From: Lagopus muta
Taxonomy: Eukaryota; Chordata; Aves; Galliformes; Phasianidae
Reading direction: 5' to 3'
DNA length: 64,000 nucleotides
Assembly (NCBI RefSeq): GCF_023343835.1
Contig: NC_064434.1
Location: 3,825,505-3,889,504 of the forward strand
Of this stretch, positions 1 through 16,155 are shown piece by piece (the stretch's first letter is position 1; every line of letters begins with the position of its first letter). A model generated the notes under the pieces. That model was not told the DNA's origin. It was given only the letters and a program-made list of their open reading frames with translations, and did not search any database. The position numbers were made by a program, and so were the translations under genes.

Positions 1-29
1 GTTCTCTTCTAGTCTTCATCCACATCATT

Positions 30-76
30 AGATCATAGAATGGTTTGGTTGGAAGGGACCTTTAAGATCACCTAGT
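30..76 (-). repeat. CR1 3'-tip fragment
   Basis: Antisense CR1 3' end (ATCATAGAATGGTTTGG, then GGAAGGGACCTTTAAGATCA). Lies downstream of TDH exon 5, in its intron. Confidence 0.65.
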
Positions 77-189
77 TTGATATGGATTCATATGGATCAA
101 TATGGATATATGGATCAATATGGATTGACTTTTAACACTGGGACTAGATTCAGCATTCAAAAGTTTCTGGTACAAAGCCAACAGAGAAA

Positions 190-385
190 TTCATACAATG
201 GTTTAGGTTGCAAGGGACCTTTAAAGGCCATCTGCCCCACTTCCTGCACTGAACAGGGACACACAGCTCCATCAGTGCTCAGAGCCCATCCAGCCTGACC
301 TTGGCTGTCTGCAGGGATGGGGCTCCACCACCCCTCTGAGCAGCCTGTGCCAGTGCAAGCCTATACACTCTGGCTCTGACTGTGC
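190..385 (-). repeat. CR1 3'-end fragment
   Basis: Antisense CR1: degenerate ATACAATGGTTTAGG tip, GCCCATCCAGCCTGACC and CAGCCTGTGCCAGTG segments. It is old and diverged. Confidence 0.75.
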
Positions 386-686
386 AGAACTGAGGGTTTT
401 TGTTTGTTTGTTTGTTTTACTTTTTGGCAAAAGTCACCATTGCCTACTGTGCTTTCCCAATGCTTTGTGTGCTTTCATTTATGCAATATCATCCACACTG
501 GCAGATAAGGAAGGGAGGTCAAAGTCAAAAGAATCAGAGAAAGAAATGGTATTGAAACTCAAATTGGCCAGTTTCTAATTCTTAGTGCTTATTCCTACAA
601 AACTCAAAAATACTTTTTCCTGCTGCCTCAGGCTGCTATAGAGTACTGAAACCTGAAGGAAGGAAACGGAGGTGGAAAACCCACTA

Positions 687-4337
<3,651 letters not shown>

Positions 4338-5505
4338 CTGTGAGAACAGGAGAAAACATTAGTCACAAGTGACTCAACCATGCTCCCTCAGAATACTCTT
4401 TAAAGAGGCCTGATGCAATCCAAACCCCAGCTGATGTGCCAACAGAGAGCCATGTCTGCTGGAAGCAGCCTGGGAAGGAAGATGAATAGCGGTAATGTAT
4501 TTACCAGAGGGAGCACAAGAAAACATCCACAGCCCCAGCACAGATTCCAGTTGAATTGGAATGAACATACAGTTCCAGGAATGAACATACAGTTCAGTTC
4601 AAATTTAAGCCTTTTTATGCTAGAAAACATGATTTCAAGTACAACAGACAGCAAATGCAGAATTCTTCCTTAAAATCCTTCAGACTTTTAGCTGTCTTCT
4701 CCAAAATGTAGCTTGCTTGTGATCACATTGTCAATTAAGTTCTCTTCCTGTTGTACACACAAGCAAGAAATACGGGAGGATGGAAGGCCGTAACAAGAAA
4801 TGACAGTAGCTAATTGCTGCAGGTGTCTTCCAGCACCAATTCAGAGTAAGCACAGAAAAGCAAGCAACCTATTAATTACAGTGTTCTTTTCACTTACAGC
4901 AACACAAAGATGGGCAATTTTCTGTCACTTGAAGGAGTCCTACTGAAGCTATTTAAACACTATTCCTGGACTTCATCTCAGATGTGACTCATTGCTATCC
5001 AAGAAGCTGTGAGACCTCTCTCCTACCTCCATTCTCTAGTATCGATGAGCACAGCTCAGCTTACAATGCCGCACTGGAAGGCAGCCCTGCAGGGAAAAGT
5101 CCTGGAGGACACAAAGCTGAACATCAGCCTTGCACAAAGAAGGCCTCACACGACACCTGATCCATAACATTTTCCCTGACAGCACCTCAAGCAGTATTTT
5201 ACACTTTGAGCTCTAAATGCAGAGTACACTAAATAAAATTCATTGCTATTGAGAATACCACAGTGGGATCAGGTCAGTTTCCCACTCAATTAGTTTCTCC
5301 AAATGCACTAAACACACAGGCTTAACAGGGGAATTTATGTACAAGTCCAGGCTGATCCAAAAGAGCTGTAAACATCCTACACCAGACACAGAAAACCCTT
5401 CAGTTAGCCAAGCAGCAAAACTGAATGCAAAAAAATGCCATTTATGTCATGCATTCCTTCCTATTTTAAATATAAGAGGGAAAAATCGAGTGATTAGCTG
5501 CTGAA

Positions 5506-5606
5506 ATCATGGAACGGCCTGGGTTGAAAAGGGCCACAACGTTCATCTACTTTCAACCCCCATCCTACATGCAGTGTCGCCAACCACCAGACCAGGCTGA
5601 AACAGT
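5506..5606 (-). repeat. CR1 3'-end fragment
   Basis: Antisense tip (ATCATGGAACGGCCTGGG) followed by the GTCGCCAACCACCAGACCAG segment. It lies in the presumed 5'UTR intron of TDH. Confidence 0.78.
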
Positions 5607-6181
5607 GCAGTTATTTCCCCCCACCCCACTGATTTAAACCAACAACCAACACTACGCTCAAGCTTACACAGGACATTGCAGAATGCATTCCCCCCTGTAC
5701 TCACCTGTCCCTCAGCCGGCAATAGGGCCGAAGCACACTGCAGACTGCAATTTATAGGACACTGCCTCTTTAGGAAGCCAATCAAAAGGAGACAGAAAGT
5801 AGGAGTTGTCCCACAGCTAAAAAAAAACCAGAGCATGAGGGTGAGAGCAGCAGGCGGGGATATCGCTTGGTTCACATCTGCTTGGTTCGGAGATGTCTGC
5901 AACGTTATGATAGAGGGGCTGGAGCTGACAGATGCATCCCACCCGTGGTCATAACTGAAGGATGGGTTTTGAGCCAATGGTGGCAGCGCACAGAGCAAAG
6001 CTGTGCTGAAAGGTGAAGCACAAACAGCCCCTAGATAGCAGAATTTTCTGGATTTTGTTAACTGAAAGCAAAGGGAGGGGGAAAGAGGGGGAAAGGAGAA
6101 GCTTACGAGCTGACACGGAGCAAATCGGAGCGACCCCCGCTGAGCTGTGCGTTACATAACAGGCAGGCACCTGTCACTCAC

Positions 6182-6310
6182 CTTCCAACAAAAACATGTT
6201 TATGCAAGCAATTTTCTCCCGCTTTAGTTACCGATAGAACGTTACAGCGATAAGAAAGATAAGAAACTCGCCAGGCCGTTCTGGAAAATCCCATAAGAAA
6301 GGGAGGAGGG
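6182..6310 (-). other. TDH: Candidate TDH non-coding first exon
   Basis: Downstream (minus strand) of the CpG-rich block, a strong donor GGAAG/GTGAGT ends at 6182, which fits a 5'UTR exon spliced to the acceptor at 4338. A second strong donor, CAG/GTGAGTAC, ends at 5705 and could be an alternative first exon. The upper border is a guess; no transcript data are available. Confidence 0.4.
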
Positions 6311-6560
6311 TCCGAACGCGGCCGTCCCTCCCCGCCTCACCCAGCGCTTCCAACCAGCCCCGGCCCCGCGGCCTCCCGGGGTTGGGGGGGGAGTGGAGGG
6401 GGGAGGTGGAGCTGAACGCGATCCAGCGGGGAGGAGAACTTGGGGGGGGGGGGGGGTGAGGGGGGTGACGTCAGAGTGACGCAAACGGGGTGTGACGTAA
6501 TGTTGTCCCCCCCCCTCCCCCTCCGAGGAGCTCTGAGATGGGCGGCTGGGGGGGGGGGGC
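6240..6560 (-). promoter_or_regulatory. CpG-rich probable TDH promoter with CRE/ATF-type sites
   Basis: GC-rich, CpG-containing DNA just upstream of TDH, bounded by AT-richer DNA. It holds a perfect palindromic CRE (TGACGTCA, 6466-6473), TGACGCAA (6477-6484) and TGACGTAA (6493-6500), all within 35 bases, plus a G15 run at 6442-6456. CRE-binding bZIP factors (CREB/ATF family) recognise such sites. Assignment to TDH rests on position and orientation only. Confidence 0.6.
6442..6456 (+). repeat. G15 homopolymer
   Basis: An uninterrupted run of fifteen G inside the TDH CpG island, with other G and C runs of 7-9 nearby (6382-6389, 6506-6515, 6550-6559). These may form G-quadruplexes or mark assembly-sensitive DNA. 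Confidence 0.95.
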
Positions 6561-6659
6561 ACCGCAAAGAGGTGAAGCACAGTCAGGTGAGGCGGACCCT
6601 GGGGAGCCTCCAGCTTCAACCGCTCTCTGGTTCTGTCAGGAGGCAAACGGGTGTAGAAC

Positions 6660-7150
6660 CGCAGAATCATCATTCAGGTTGGGAAAGACCCCCAAGGTCA
6701 CCCAGCCCACCCCCACCGTGCCCACTGCCCACATCCCTCAGTGCCACAGCCCCACATCGAACCCCACCAAGGATGGTGACCCCACCACCTCCCCGGGCAG
6801 CTGTGCCAATGCATCACTGCTCTATAGGAGAAGAAATGTTTCCTAACATCCAACCTGACCCTCCCCTGGCACAATGGGAGGCCATCACCTCTCATTCTAT
6901 CACCATGATTTGGGAGCAGAGGCTGATCCCACCTCACCACAGCCTCCTTTCAAGAGCTGTAGGAGCAGTGAGGTCACCCCGAGCTCCTCTCCTCCAGGCT
7001 GACCCATCCCAGCCCCCTCAGCCCATCACACTTGTGCTCCATGTCCCTCACAGCCCAATGGCTGTTCTGCAGTGAAGGGCCCAAAGCTGAGCACAGTGCT
7101 CACCAGCCGTCCATCCTGCATCCCAGTGGTGCTGGCAGACGCCTTGCTTT
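6660..7150 (-). repeat. CR1 3'-end copy beside the TDH CpG island
   Basis: Antisense, diverged copy: AGAATCATCATTCAGGTTGG tip, then CCGGGCAGCTGTGCCAATGC, and a promoter-proximal CR1 section (CCCAAAGCTGAGCACAGTGC). It directly abuts the CpG island on its upstream side. Confidence 0.82.
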
Positions 7151-7515
7151 GTGAAAAGAAATTAAGGATGTGTATCAGTCTGGAAGGTACAAGGCCAGAA
7201 CACCAAGCACCCTGTAACGCCAGGCAGCCCTAAGGCTCCTCCTTGCCGTAGGATCGCCCCCTTGAAAGCATGACTTAAAATAATATTTCTAACCACAAAA
7301 CTTCTGATATGGCTGCGAGGTAAGAATGCCACAAAGCCTGTCCGACTGTGAGAAGGATGGGGCTAATTCAAGGAACGGTGAAGAAACTTCTCATTGGGAT
7401 TGCATTATTTCTGCCTCAACTGCTGCTGTTGACCCTATGGGTAGAAGGAAGGAGCAGCTACCTGTGCACCCAGCAGAAAAGCTTTTGGTTAAACAACTGC
7501 TGAGGAAGGCATGGC

Positions 7516-7716
7516 AAATCATAGAATCATAGAATGGCCTGGGTTGAAAAGGACCACAATGCTCATCCAGTTCCAACCCCCTGCTGTGTGCAGGTCACCA
7601 ACCAGCAGACCAGGCTGCCCAGAGCCACATCCAGCCTGGCCTTGAATGCCTCCAGGGATGGGGCATCCACAGCCTCCTTGGGCAACCTGTGCCAGTGCCT
7701 CACCACCCTGAGTCAG
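7516..7716 (-). repeat. CR1 3'-end copy
   Basis: Antisense: ATCATAGAATCATAGAATGG tail repeats, GGTCACCAACCAGCAG, and GGGCAACCTGTGCCAGTGCC. Confidence 0.93.
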
Positions 7717-7978
7717 TGAGTCCTGCAAGGTTTACATACTTTGAAGTAAGACTATTCAATAATCAGTATACAGATGGAAAATCCTCCTGCCTCCAAGAAG
7801 GACTTTGCACAGATGTTCAAGGGCACGTTTATTTATCAAGTAAAGTGACAGAAAGGTTTTCAAGTAGAAGAAGGGAAGAAGGGAATCAGAAGCTCAATCA
7901 TGGAAACAACAGCAGGGCAAGGTTCTTCAAGACCCTAGTAGTTATCTTCTGACTACTGATGTCATGAGTTAACGTATA

Positions 7979-8042
7979 AATCATAGAATCATGGAATGGT
8001 TGGGGATGGAAGGGACCTTTAAGATCATCTTGTTCCATTTGC
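7979..8042 (-). repeat. CR1 3'-tip fragment
   Basis: Antisense tip only: AATCATAGAATCATGGAATGG and GGAAGGGACCTTTAAGATCA. Confidence 0.8.
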
Positions 8043-9177
8043 TTGTCTACATAGAAGGTGAAAAAGTAAAAGCTGCAAGGTATTTTATCTCCCGTTTTCC
8101 CCGCTGCAAAGTTTAAAACCAATTTATGGGCAGAAATGAGTCGAGATGGAAATGCCGTAATCTAGGAACCACCATCTTACAAAAACACAGGTGACATTTC
8201 AAAAAGACATGCTTAAATGTGAAATCCTGGTCAAAGGAGGAGGCTTGTTTGCCTTCAGGAACACCTTCAAACACCCACAGTACTGCTGAAAGGAGAGCGT
8301 TTGAGGGTAAACATGACTCAAGCAGTAATCATCTATAAAAGAAAAATGATAAGCTCACCACCATGAACATGACTCCATTGTAGGAATGACAAGCAGGTGG
8401 GTCCAGCCAACAGGAAGGGCCCATGCTGGGCAAATTATTGAAGTGTTACAACTAAATAAGAGTCATTAATGCAGTCAGGTTCTTTATGCCTCAGTGCTCT
8501 GCTTAGTTAGTGGCTTTGGAAACCAGCATTATCAGAAAGTTCATTTGCAAAGCTCTGTCCTCATCCACTTCTTGCTGTGGGTGGGCAGGTGCTGCTCAGC
8601 ACTCAGACAACCAAGCAAACCAAGTTCAATCTGCTCCATTTTCTGTGTCTCTTAGCAGCAGCTGTTTCCCTGCAGTTCTCTCTCAGATCTCTGCACTCTA
8701 CAGCTGAAGGTATTTCTGAACCAGACACAGCAACTTCACATTAAGTCTTTGCAGTCGTTCTCCTCTATAAACTCCTCCATACGCTTTCAAACTCAGGTAA
8801 GCCTTTGTTATCCATAGTGGATAATGTGCCTGATTCACATATAATTTTGTGCCCTCTAATTATGTGTAGCTAAACTGTTATGCAATCCCCAACCTGCCTG
8901 CCAAGGGGTGAAATTCATAAGAAGGAGGGAAGGGAAAAAAGCCTTATAAACATCTCTGTGGTAAGCTAATCTTATCTCAAAGCCTTTGTTCTTCAAGTTT
9001 ACTCGGGGAATTAATATTGTTCATGTTTGTGCAAGATAGAAATGCTTGAAGTAAGGAGGGAAAAAGTGTGGATTGCTAGAAGTACAGCTCAACAGAAGTA
9101 AGAAAGGGTCTGGAGTTCTGGAAGCTCTTTGTATAGTTGCAGCTGCAAATAAGACTTGTGAGGATTGGCTTAGGAAA

Positions 9178-9352
9178 ATCACAGAATAACAGAATGGCCC
9201 AATTTGAAAGGGACCTCAAGGATCACGAAGCTCCAACCCCCTGCCACACACAGGGCCACCAACCTCCACATTTCATACCAGCCCAGGCTGCCCAGGGCCC
9301 CATCCAACCTGAACACCTCCAGGGATGGACGGGGCATCACAGCCTCTCTGTG
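9178..9352 (-). repeat. CR1 3'-end fragment
   Basis: Antisense: ATCACAGAATAACAGAATGG tail and CCAGGCTGCCCAGGGCCCC. It is truncated after the GGGGCATCACAGCCTCTCTG segment. Confidence 0.88.
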
Positions 9353-12300
9353 AAAAAAGAGATTCTATCAAGTTCTGCCTAAAGATGGGCATCACTGACT
9401 GCATTCGGGACTTCTGTGGCCCATCAAATCAGTGCTTGAACAAGCATGGTGTCCTGTTTGCCAGAAGCTTCTTTCCTTTATCCTACTAATTCACATGGTC
9501 ACAATGTCCTCTGTGAAAGGAGGGAACATAGGTGTCCCCTGACACCTTATGCTGTCAGAAGTCACCGGCTCCCTCAGCCAGCAACAGCGTGAGAACTTTG
9601 ATTTAGGAACAGGATAACCACACTGAGCCCTGCTTCTTAGGATAGAAAAGCTTGGCACAGCAGGATGCTGCTAAGACTCTGAGAAAGCGTGATATGAGAT
9701 CAGGTTTAAGTCCAAATACTTTGCACAGGCTGCTCCATGCCCTCTAATCCTTCTGGATGCTCAGTAAGAACTTGTTGCGACATACAGCTTTGCACAGGAG
9801 TGTCAGGAGTGCCTGGACTGCAGCAAACCATGTCATGTTTGTGGGTTTCTGCAGTTTTGCCCAAACAAGACCCCTTTCTATAAGGATGCTCTGCTGTGAC
9901 CTCCAAGAAATACACAACGTTGTCCGTGCTGCCTCCATCCTATGTTGCATCAATGTTAATCATATTGATTTGGGGAGTGTCTCTGCATGAGCCCCGCCAG
10001 ATGGGACTGCCTTTCAGTAGGTGTTTGCAAACAAGAACAGACTGTTCAGGACATTTCCTTTAAGTAACCCAAGCAGACAAGGGCAGGGAGGAGTACAGCA
10101 GCAACAGCACGTGACTGAGGAACAGAACAGGAGATTGCAGCTCAGCAGTGGGCAAAAGAGGAGGAATGAAGAGACAGTGCTGGAGAAAACAGGCAGAACT
10201 AGCATACTGAGGTACCAAATGACCGTGGGAGCTGTGTGCTGCATGCAGTCATTTCTCAATGGAGGCTGTCTTTGTGGGGCTGACACGAAATGCATCCAAC
10301 CCCTAGGAGCCCATTTCACAAAGATGTGCTTGGGGGTGACAGAAAGGATTTGTGGAAGTTGCATTCCCTGATATTGATATAAAATGCATAGGAATGCGTA
10401 TCAAACAGTTTCTTTCCCCAGAAGGAAAAAGAAGAGGCAGAATTTCTAAGCAAGAAGCACACCAGGAGCTCTGGAGGATATGCACAGGGGAGACAGTAGG
10501 GCTCAGAGGACACAGTCCTAGGGCTGAGATCCTAAAACCCACCGAATATTTACAGTCTTGCATTCCCATCTTGCACAGAAATCTACCATTCACGTGCTTC
10601 AATTAAAAAATAATCTGCAGTGGATACTCCCATCCTATCCCAGCTCAATATACCTGGTATCACATGCATTCCCTTTCTCAGATCGCTTTAGTTTTCACTT
10701 ACAGAGTCTAGCATTATCTGAGTGCTGATGCTGAGTGGGACTCTGGTGGACAGAGAGCTCCCTAACTGCACTGTATGGCCTTCAGCTTAAACAGCAAGTA
10801 CATTGATAGGGTAAGTTTTCTTCTTGGAACAGCAACGCCCATCTCCTGCACAAAATCAGCCAGCAGACTCTTGTTTGTGATATGCTTGAAGCTACAGAGG
10901 GGTTTCCTGAACTGCTCTATCAGCTGGGGATGTAAATGTGAGCCTATGTACTGATAGGGCACGTGTCCAGTTTAGAAGCACAGTGTATAACTGCTCTGCA
11001 GGCAGCTAAAACACGAAGTAATGACTCTTACAGGTTCTGTTCCATGAGGATCCTCTTGACTGAACAAGGTTGGACACTGGTTTCTGCACCTGAGATCAAC
11101 CAAGTGACCCATTCTACTTTGGACTTTACACATCCATGAGCTGCTGAGCTTGATGGAGAAGGGGAAACCATTTACTTGTGATATTTTTCTATACAGCAAA
11201 ACCTGGCCCAGAAGCACTGTAAAACTCAACAGGTCCCAATCTGCCACCAGTAAGACTGATCTGACATCAGTAAGACTGCAAGCACTGGAAACCACATCCT
11301 AACAAAGGGAAAAGAACTCTTCACAGCTGTTCATGCACAAGAGACACTGAAAGGATGCAACACCAGAAAAGGCAGCAGAAGTTTGAAATGTGAAGGTAAG
11401 GATTAGCAAAAGATCAATTAGATACTACAGCCGTCCAGTGTCTGGGCAGTCAAGGGGAATTGCTGTGGTGGTACAATTAATAATCTTCAAGGCAAAGTAA
11501 CTAAAAAACCATTCCTTTCAAATAAAAGCTAAGCCTGTGATTGTTTCCAATTGCCCACTTGTAAGCTAACACTGCTACAGGCTCCACCAAGAGCCATCTC
11601 TCCATATTGTCACTTAATTCACTGCCTGATTCCTTCTTAACAGCTGTTGCAATTAACAAAGTACTTCAGGCATCCTTCCCTCGAAGGGATGATACCAGGC
11701 TTTGTTAAGACTATAATTATTCTTTGGAGTCCATCCCTCCAGGGATGGATACGTGGCTCTGTTAACATTGGAACAGTTTGTTTCCCTTCATTTTTTTCTT
11801 TCCTGAAGCTGTACATAGGCTGGGTCTCTGCAATCAGGTGAGAGAGAACTGGGGAGCAAAGGGGTAGAGGCTGTCCAAATGTTCTCTCACCATGATTGTT
11901 GTTAAAGCTTTTGTCTGACCTATCTTAAATTGTACTGTAATGATTACACGCTTGGAGTCCTTATATTCTCTGACAAACAGCTCTTGAGCACATGGGCTGA
12001 ACCAGGCAATGCTAATGGAAAGCAGAGAGAGCATGCTATAGCTTTTCTGCAAAAACTGGAACCAGGTCACTCAGTTCATGTTACCAGAGACCTGTATGAC
12101 CAGCTCACTCACTTGGGTAAGCCAGGAGCCATCCTGACTTACACTTAGTGAGAACAGCCTTGACTTCATATGGTTTATGACCTTCAGATCGTAGCGGCCA
12201 ACACCAATGAGTAAACTGTCAATTCTGGATACCACAAGTTCTTGTTGTTACCTAATGTGCCACAGAAGCCATAAAGAGTCACTAAGAAAGGAGGGTGAAC

Positions 12301-13529
12301 TTCAGTTTGGTGACAGCTCAGCCACAAAGCCCATGAATAGAACAAACATCTTCCCCCTGTGGCACTGAACTGTTGTAACCTTGATGTTCATCATCCCCAA
12401 CAGATCTGACGTGGGCTGTGCTTGTGCACAGGAAGGTGTCACACTGTGTTGGCAGGCGAGAGAAAATCTCCCAGTCAAAGCCATCCCCTCTGTGGATGAC
12501 TGGCATTGCTGTGGCACCCAAACATGTCACAATGGATTGCTATTTCCTTGGAGGAGAGGAGATGGGAAAGATTTTTCTCGAGAACACTTTTTTGTTGTTG
12601 TTAAAAGAATGACCTCATTCTCGTGGATTTCATTAGATTTGCTTTGCCTTTTTCTTTTTTTTTCCCCCCAAAACAAGAGGCAGAGAGCTGTGCGAGCCAT
12701 TGCTGCAGTGACTTGAACATCATTCACCCGGCATCGCTCCAGTTCTTGTGAGCTCATGCAGTGTGGAAACACAGGTGTCAGCCCCTCAGGTGGGTGAGCA
12801 GGAGACACGCTTCTGCTGGTGGCATCCCCCTACCTGGCTGTTCAGCACAGTGTAAGGCCACTGCCTGCAAAGCAGCATTTTCAGCTGGTTGGAGAGAGGC
12901 GAGGGTTGTGCAGCAGGTTCTCCTCCAGCACTGCAGGCATAAATCTTACAGACTGCAGTGGCTGCAGTCACATTTCTCTGTGTAAGGGGAACGTGCAGCA
13001 CCCTGCACAGGAATGCTGCAGGATAAAGCCTCCAGCACGCCCTGGATGCTTTTGTCTTGTTACCTTCTACCAGTCAACATTTTGTTGTGAACACAGGGTA
13101 CTAACCCTGCAAGGACCCTGTAAAGACAGCAACAAGATGTGGGATGTGTGAATGCTCTGATCTTTTACATCCATGATGCTCATTTCCACCATTACAGTAG
13201 AGGGGTTTTGCAAGAGAGGTGAGACGGTTAATGACTACAGAGACCAGGAAGCCATGCATTAATAGCAAGGTTATATATTAGGACAAACTTTTAGATATAA
13301 GAAGTCCTGGAAAAGAAAAGAAAGGGAAGGAAGCAGAGTTTCTGTCGCCAAGAGATTTAAGAGCAGGTTTGGTAAACCTCCATCAGTGACAACGCATATT
13401 TAGTGGATCTCATTTTGACACAACTGAGGAGGCTTAGAGCCTGAATACCACCATGCTTGCCACTTCTGCTGCTCTGAAGCCTTTGCAGTATAGCTCTGCC
13501 TGCATATAAACTGCCCTTACAGTTCTAAG

Positions 13530-13622
13530 ATCATAGAATCATACAATCACAAGGTTGGAAACGACCTATAAGATCATCTAGTCCAACCGTCTCCTCATCA
13601 CCATTGCCACCACCAGCACTAA
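13530..13622 (-). repeat. CR1 3'-tip fragment
   Basis: Antisense tip: ATCATAGAATCATACAATCA and AAGATCATCTAGTCCAACC. It lies back to back with the sense copy that follows. Confidence 0.78.
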
Positions 13623-13625
13623 AAG

Positions 13626-14046
13626 ATGATCTGAGGGCTGGAGCATCTCTCCTATGGAGAAAGGTTGAGGGAACTGGGCTTGTTTAGCTTGGAGAAGGCT
13701 TCAGGGAGACCTCACTGAGGCCTTCCAGTACTTGAAAGGAGCGTATAAACAGGAGGGGAAATGTCTGTTTACAAGGGTGGATGGTAAAAGGACAAGGGGG
13801 AATGGTTTTAAACTGAGACAGGGGAGGTTTAGGTTGGATATGAGGAGGAAGTTTTTCCCCCAGAGGGTGGTGAGGCACTGGCACAGGTTGCCCAAGGAGG
13901 CTGTGGATGCCCCATCCCTGCAGGCATTCAAGGCCAGGCTGGATGTGGCTCTGGGCAGCCTGGGCTGCTGGTTGGTGACCTGCACACAGCAGGGGTTGGA
14001 ACTGGATGAGCGTTGTGGGCCTTTGCAACCCAGGCTTGTGATTTAT
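13626..14046 (+). repeat. CR1 3'-end copy
   Basis: Sense copy from GAGGGCTGGAGCATCTCTCC through TTTTTCCCCCAGAGGGTGGT to the end segment TTGCAACCCAGGC. The terminal octamer repeats are missing. Confidence 0.93.
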
Positions 14047-14697
14047 TTCATAATCAAGCAGTGCAGAGAAGACAGGGAATAATTTTTATCCTGAGAATAT
14101 TCCCAAAAGGACATTGCTTCTAGCTTTGAAGGTTACACAGTCCTTGAGAAAACACTGCAGCCAGCTTGTAGGAATTCCAGCAGATGGATTTCTTATTTCA
14201 GGGATGGAAACAGCTCCATTTATTTCCTGCACACTTTCTTACACAGACCCATTTCTGCACTGCCTTCCTTCTTTCCGTCTAAGCAAACAAAACGGGTGGA
14301 GGATGCATCTAACACATAAGAAAGGTACTCTGAGATATGCACGCATAGGAAGAATTGTGCCCTAAGACACCCTTCATGCATGTTTGCCTGTACAGAGCTG
14401 TAATGTTTCTAAGCAATCCACCACAAGCTGATGTTTGCCCTTAAGCAGGTTTTTCACACCCCTGCAGATACACAGAGCTCACAATGAATGGGCAAGGCTT
14501 TAGTTCAAGCTGACTTTCAGTTCCCTTTTGCTGATTTTCCCAGTTTCCTCCTTACTGGCCTTGACAGCATAGGTATCTACACAGGGATGAATTTGAAGCA
14601 AGTTCTGGAAACGAAAGGCACAATTAGTGCACAGATAAGTGTCCGTTGTAAGCAGGAGCAGCATCCCAGGCAGCTCTTAGGCTTGTTTGTAGGAAGT

Positions 14698-14818
14698 CTT
14701 CTCCAGTTTCAGGCTGGATGGGATTCTGAGCACCTTGACCTAGATGTAGGAGGCCTTGTTCACTGCAGGGAGTTGGACTAGATGGCCTTTGAAATCTCTT
14801 CTAACTCAGTTCTATGAT
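14698..14818 (+). repeat. CR1 3'-end fragment
   Basis: Sense: AGGCTGGATGGGATTCTGAG, GGGAGTTGGACTAGATGGCC, ending TTCTATGATAA. Confidence 0.75.
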
Positions 14819-15085
14819 AAATCATGGTCTGCTTTCCTGCAGGTCTTTCTCCTACTAAGCAACGCCCAACCTGGTTGTTAAAACAAGCTTCTACAGGTCT
14901 GTGCTGAGCAGATGTTGCAATGCACTAAGGGTTAAGGAATGCATGCTGGGAAAGGTTAAGACCAGGCTATTTTAAGCAAAAATTCAAACAAAGACTCAAA
15001 CCAAGTTTATCACACACAACAAAGAACCACGGACATAAAGGCCACTGGACAATTTAGTTGCCCTCCTCAACGAGGATTGATTGCA

Positions 15086-15432
15086 GCTTCCAGTATTCAA
15101 AGGGGGACAATAAACAGGAGGGGAATCAACTCTTTACTCGGGTAGACAGTGATAGGACAAGGAGGGATGGTTTTGAGCTCAAGGAGGGAAAGTCTAGGTT
15201 GGATGTCAGGGGGAAGTTCTTTGCTGTGAGTGGTGAGGTGCTGGAAGAGCTGCCCAGAGAGGCTGTGATGCCCCGTCCATCCCTGGAGGTGTTCAAGGCC
15301 AGGTTGGATGGGGCCCTGGGCAGCCTGGGCTGCTGTGAAATGGGGAGGTTGGTGGCCCTGCATGCAGGGGGGGTTGGAGCTTCGTGATCCTTGAGGTCTC
15401 TTCCAACCCAACCATTCTGTGATTCTGTGATT
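15086..15432 (+). repeat. CR1 3'-end copy
   Basis: Sense copy ending ACCATTCTGTGATTCTGTGA with two tail octamers. It contains GTGTTCAAGGCCAGGTTGGA. Confidence 0.94.
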
Positions 15433-15995
15433 GAAGTTTTCCTGGATCTGGCCTTCCAGGGAATAGCCGGGCCGTTCAGTGGGTCATGAGCTGCTGCCAG
15501 CAGAACACGCAGTGAGATTTAAAATTCCATGAGAAATAGGAGACTCCAATGGAAAAAATCCAGACAATCCTTTCCTTATTTACAGTAAGGAAGAAAAGCC
15601 TCGAGCCTTCCACCACAAGCCTTCCACCAGAGAAGACACTCCACAGTCACAGATACACCTCTTCCTTTGTCCATTCCAACAGCACTAATTCTGATACGTT
15701 TCCAATCCAAACAGCATCCATCTCAGGCTGGCATTCATCTGCTGCCCTGCACTTTGAGACAACCATTGCAGCTGGGATGCTTTGCTAAGCTTTGTGTATG
15801 GAGAGATCCCTTGGTGCTAGGGAGGTTTGGAAGCCACAAAGGGCAAAACAGACAGCTTTGAAAGACATCTTTGTGCTACCATTTTTGTAACTTAAGTGTG
15901 CTGTCAGTGCAATGAGATATCCTCCTGAAAATGGGAAGTGACCATCTGATCTGAAAGGGGTGGAATACATGGTGCTTTTCTCTCCTTAGAGTGAA

Positions 15996-16155
15996 ACACA
16001 GAATGATAGAATGGCCTGGGTTGCAAAGGCCCACAGTGCTCATCCAGTTCCAACCCCCTGCTGTGTGCAGGTCACCAACCAGCAGCCCAGGCTGCCCAGA
16101 TTCACATCCAGCCTGGCCTTGAATGCCTGCAGGGATGGGGCATCCACAGCCTGGA
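15996..16155 (-). repeat. CR1 3'-end fragment
   Basis: Antisense: CACAGAATGATAGAATGGCC tip to GGGGCATCCACAGCCTGG. Confidence 0.92.

Noticed and set aside
6440-7075. 211-codon plus-strand frame from the TDH CpG island
   Set aside because: Low-complexity Gly/Pro/Ser sequence running into CR1; no domain or splice support.
10014-10371. Overlapping 116-codon frames on both strands
   Set aside because: No recognisable motif, no codon pattern and no neighbouring exons; chance frames in unique DNA.
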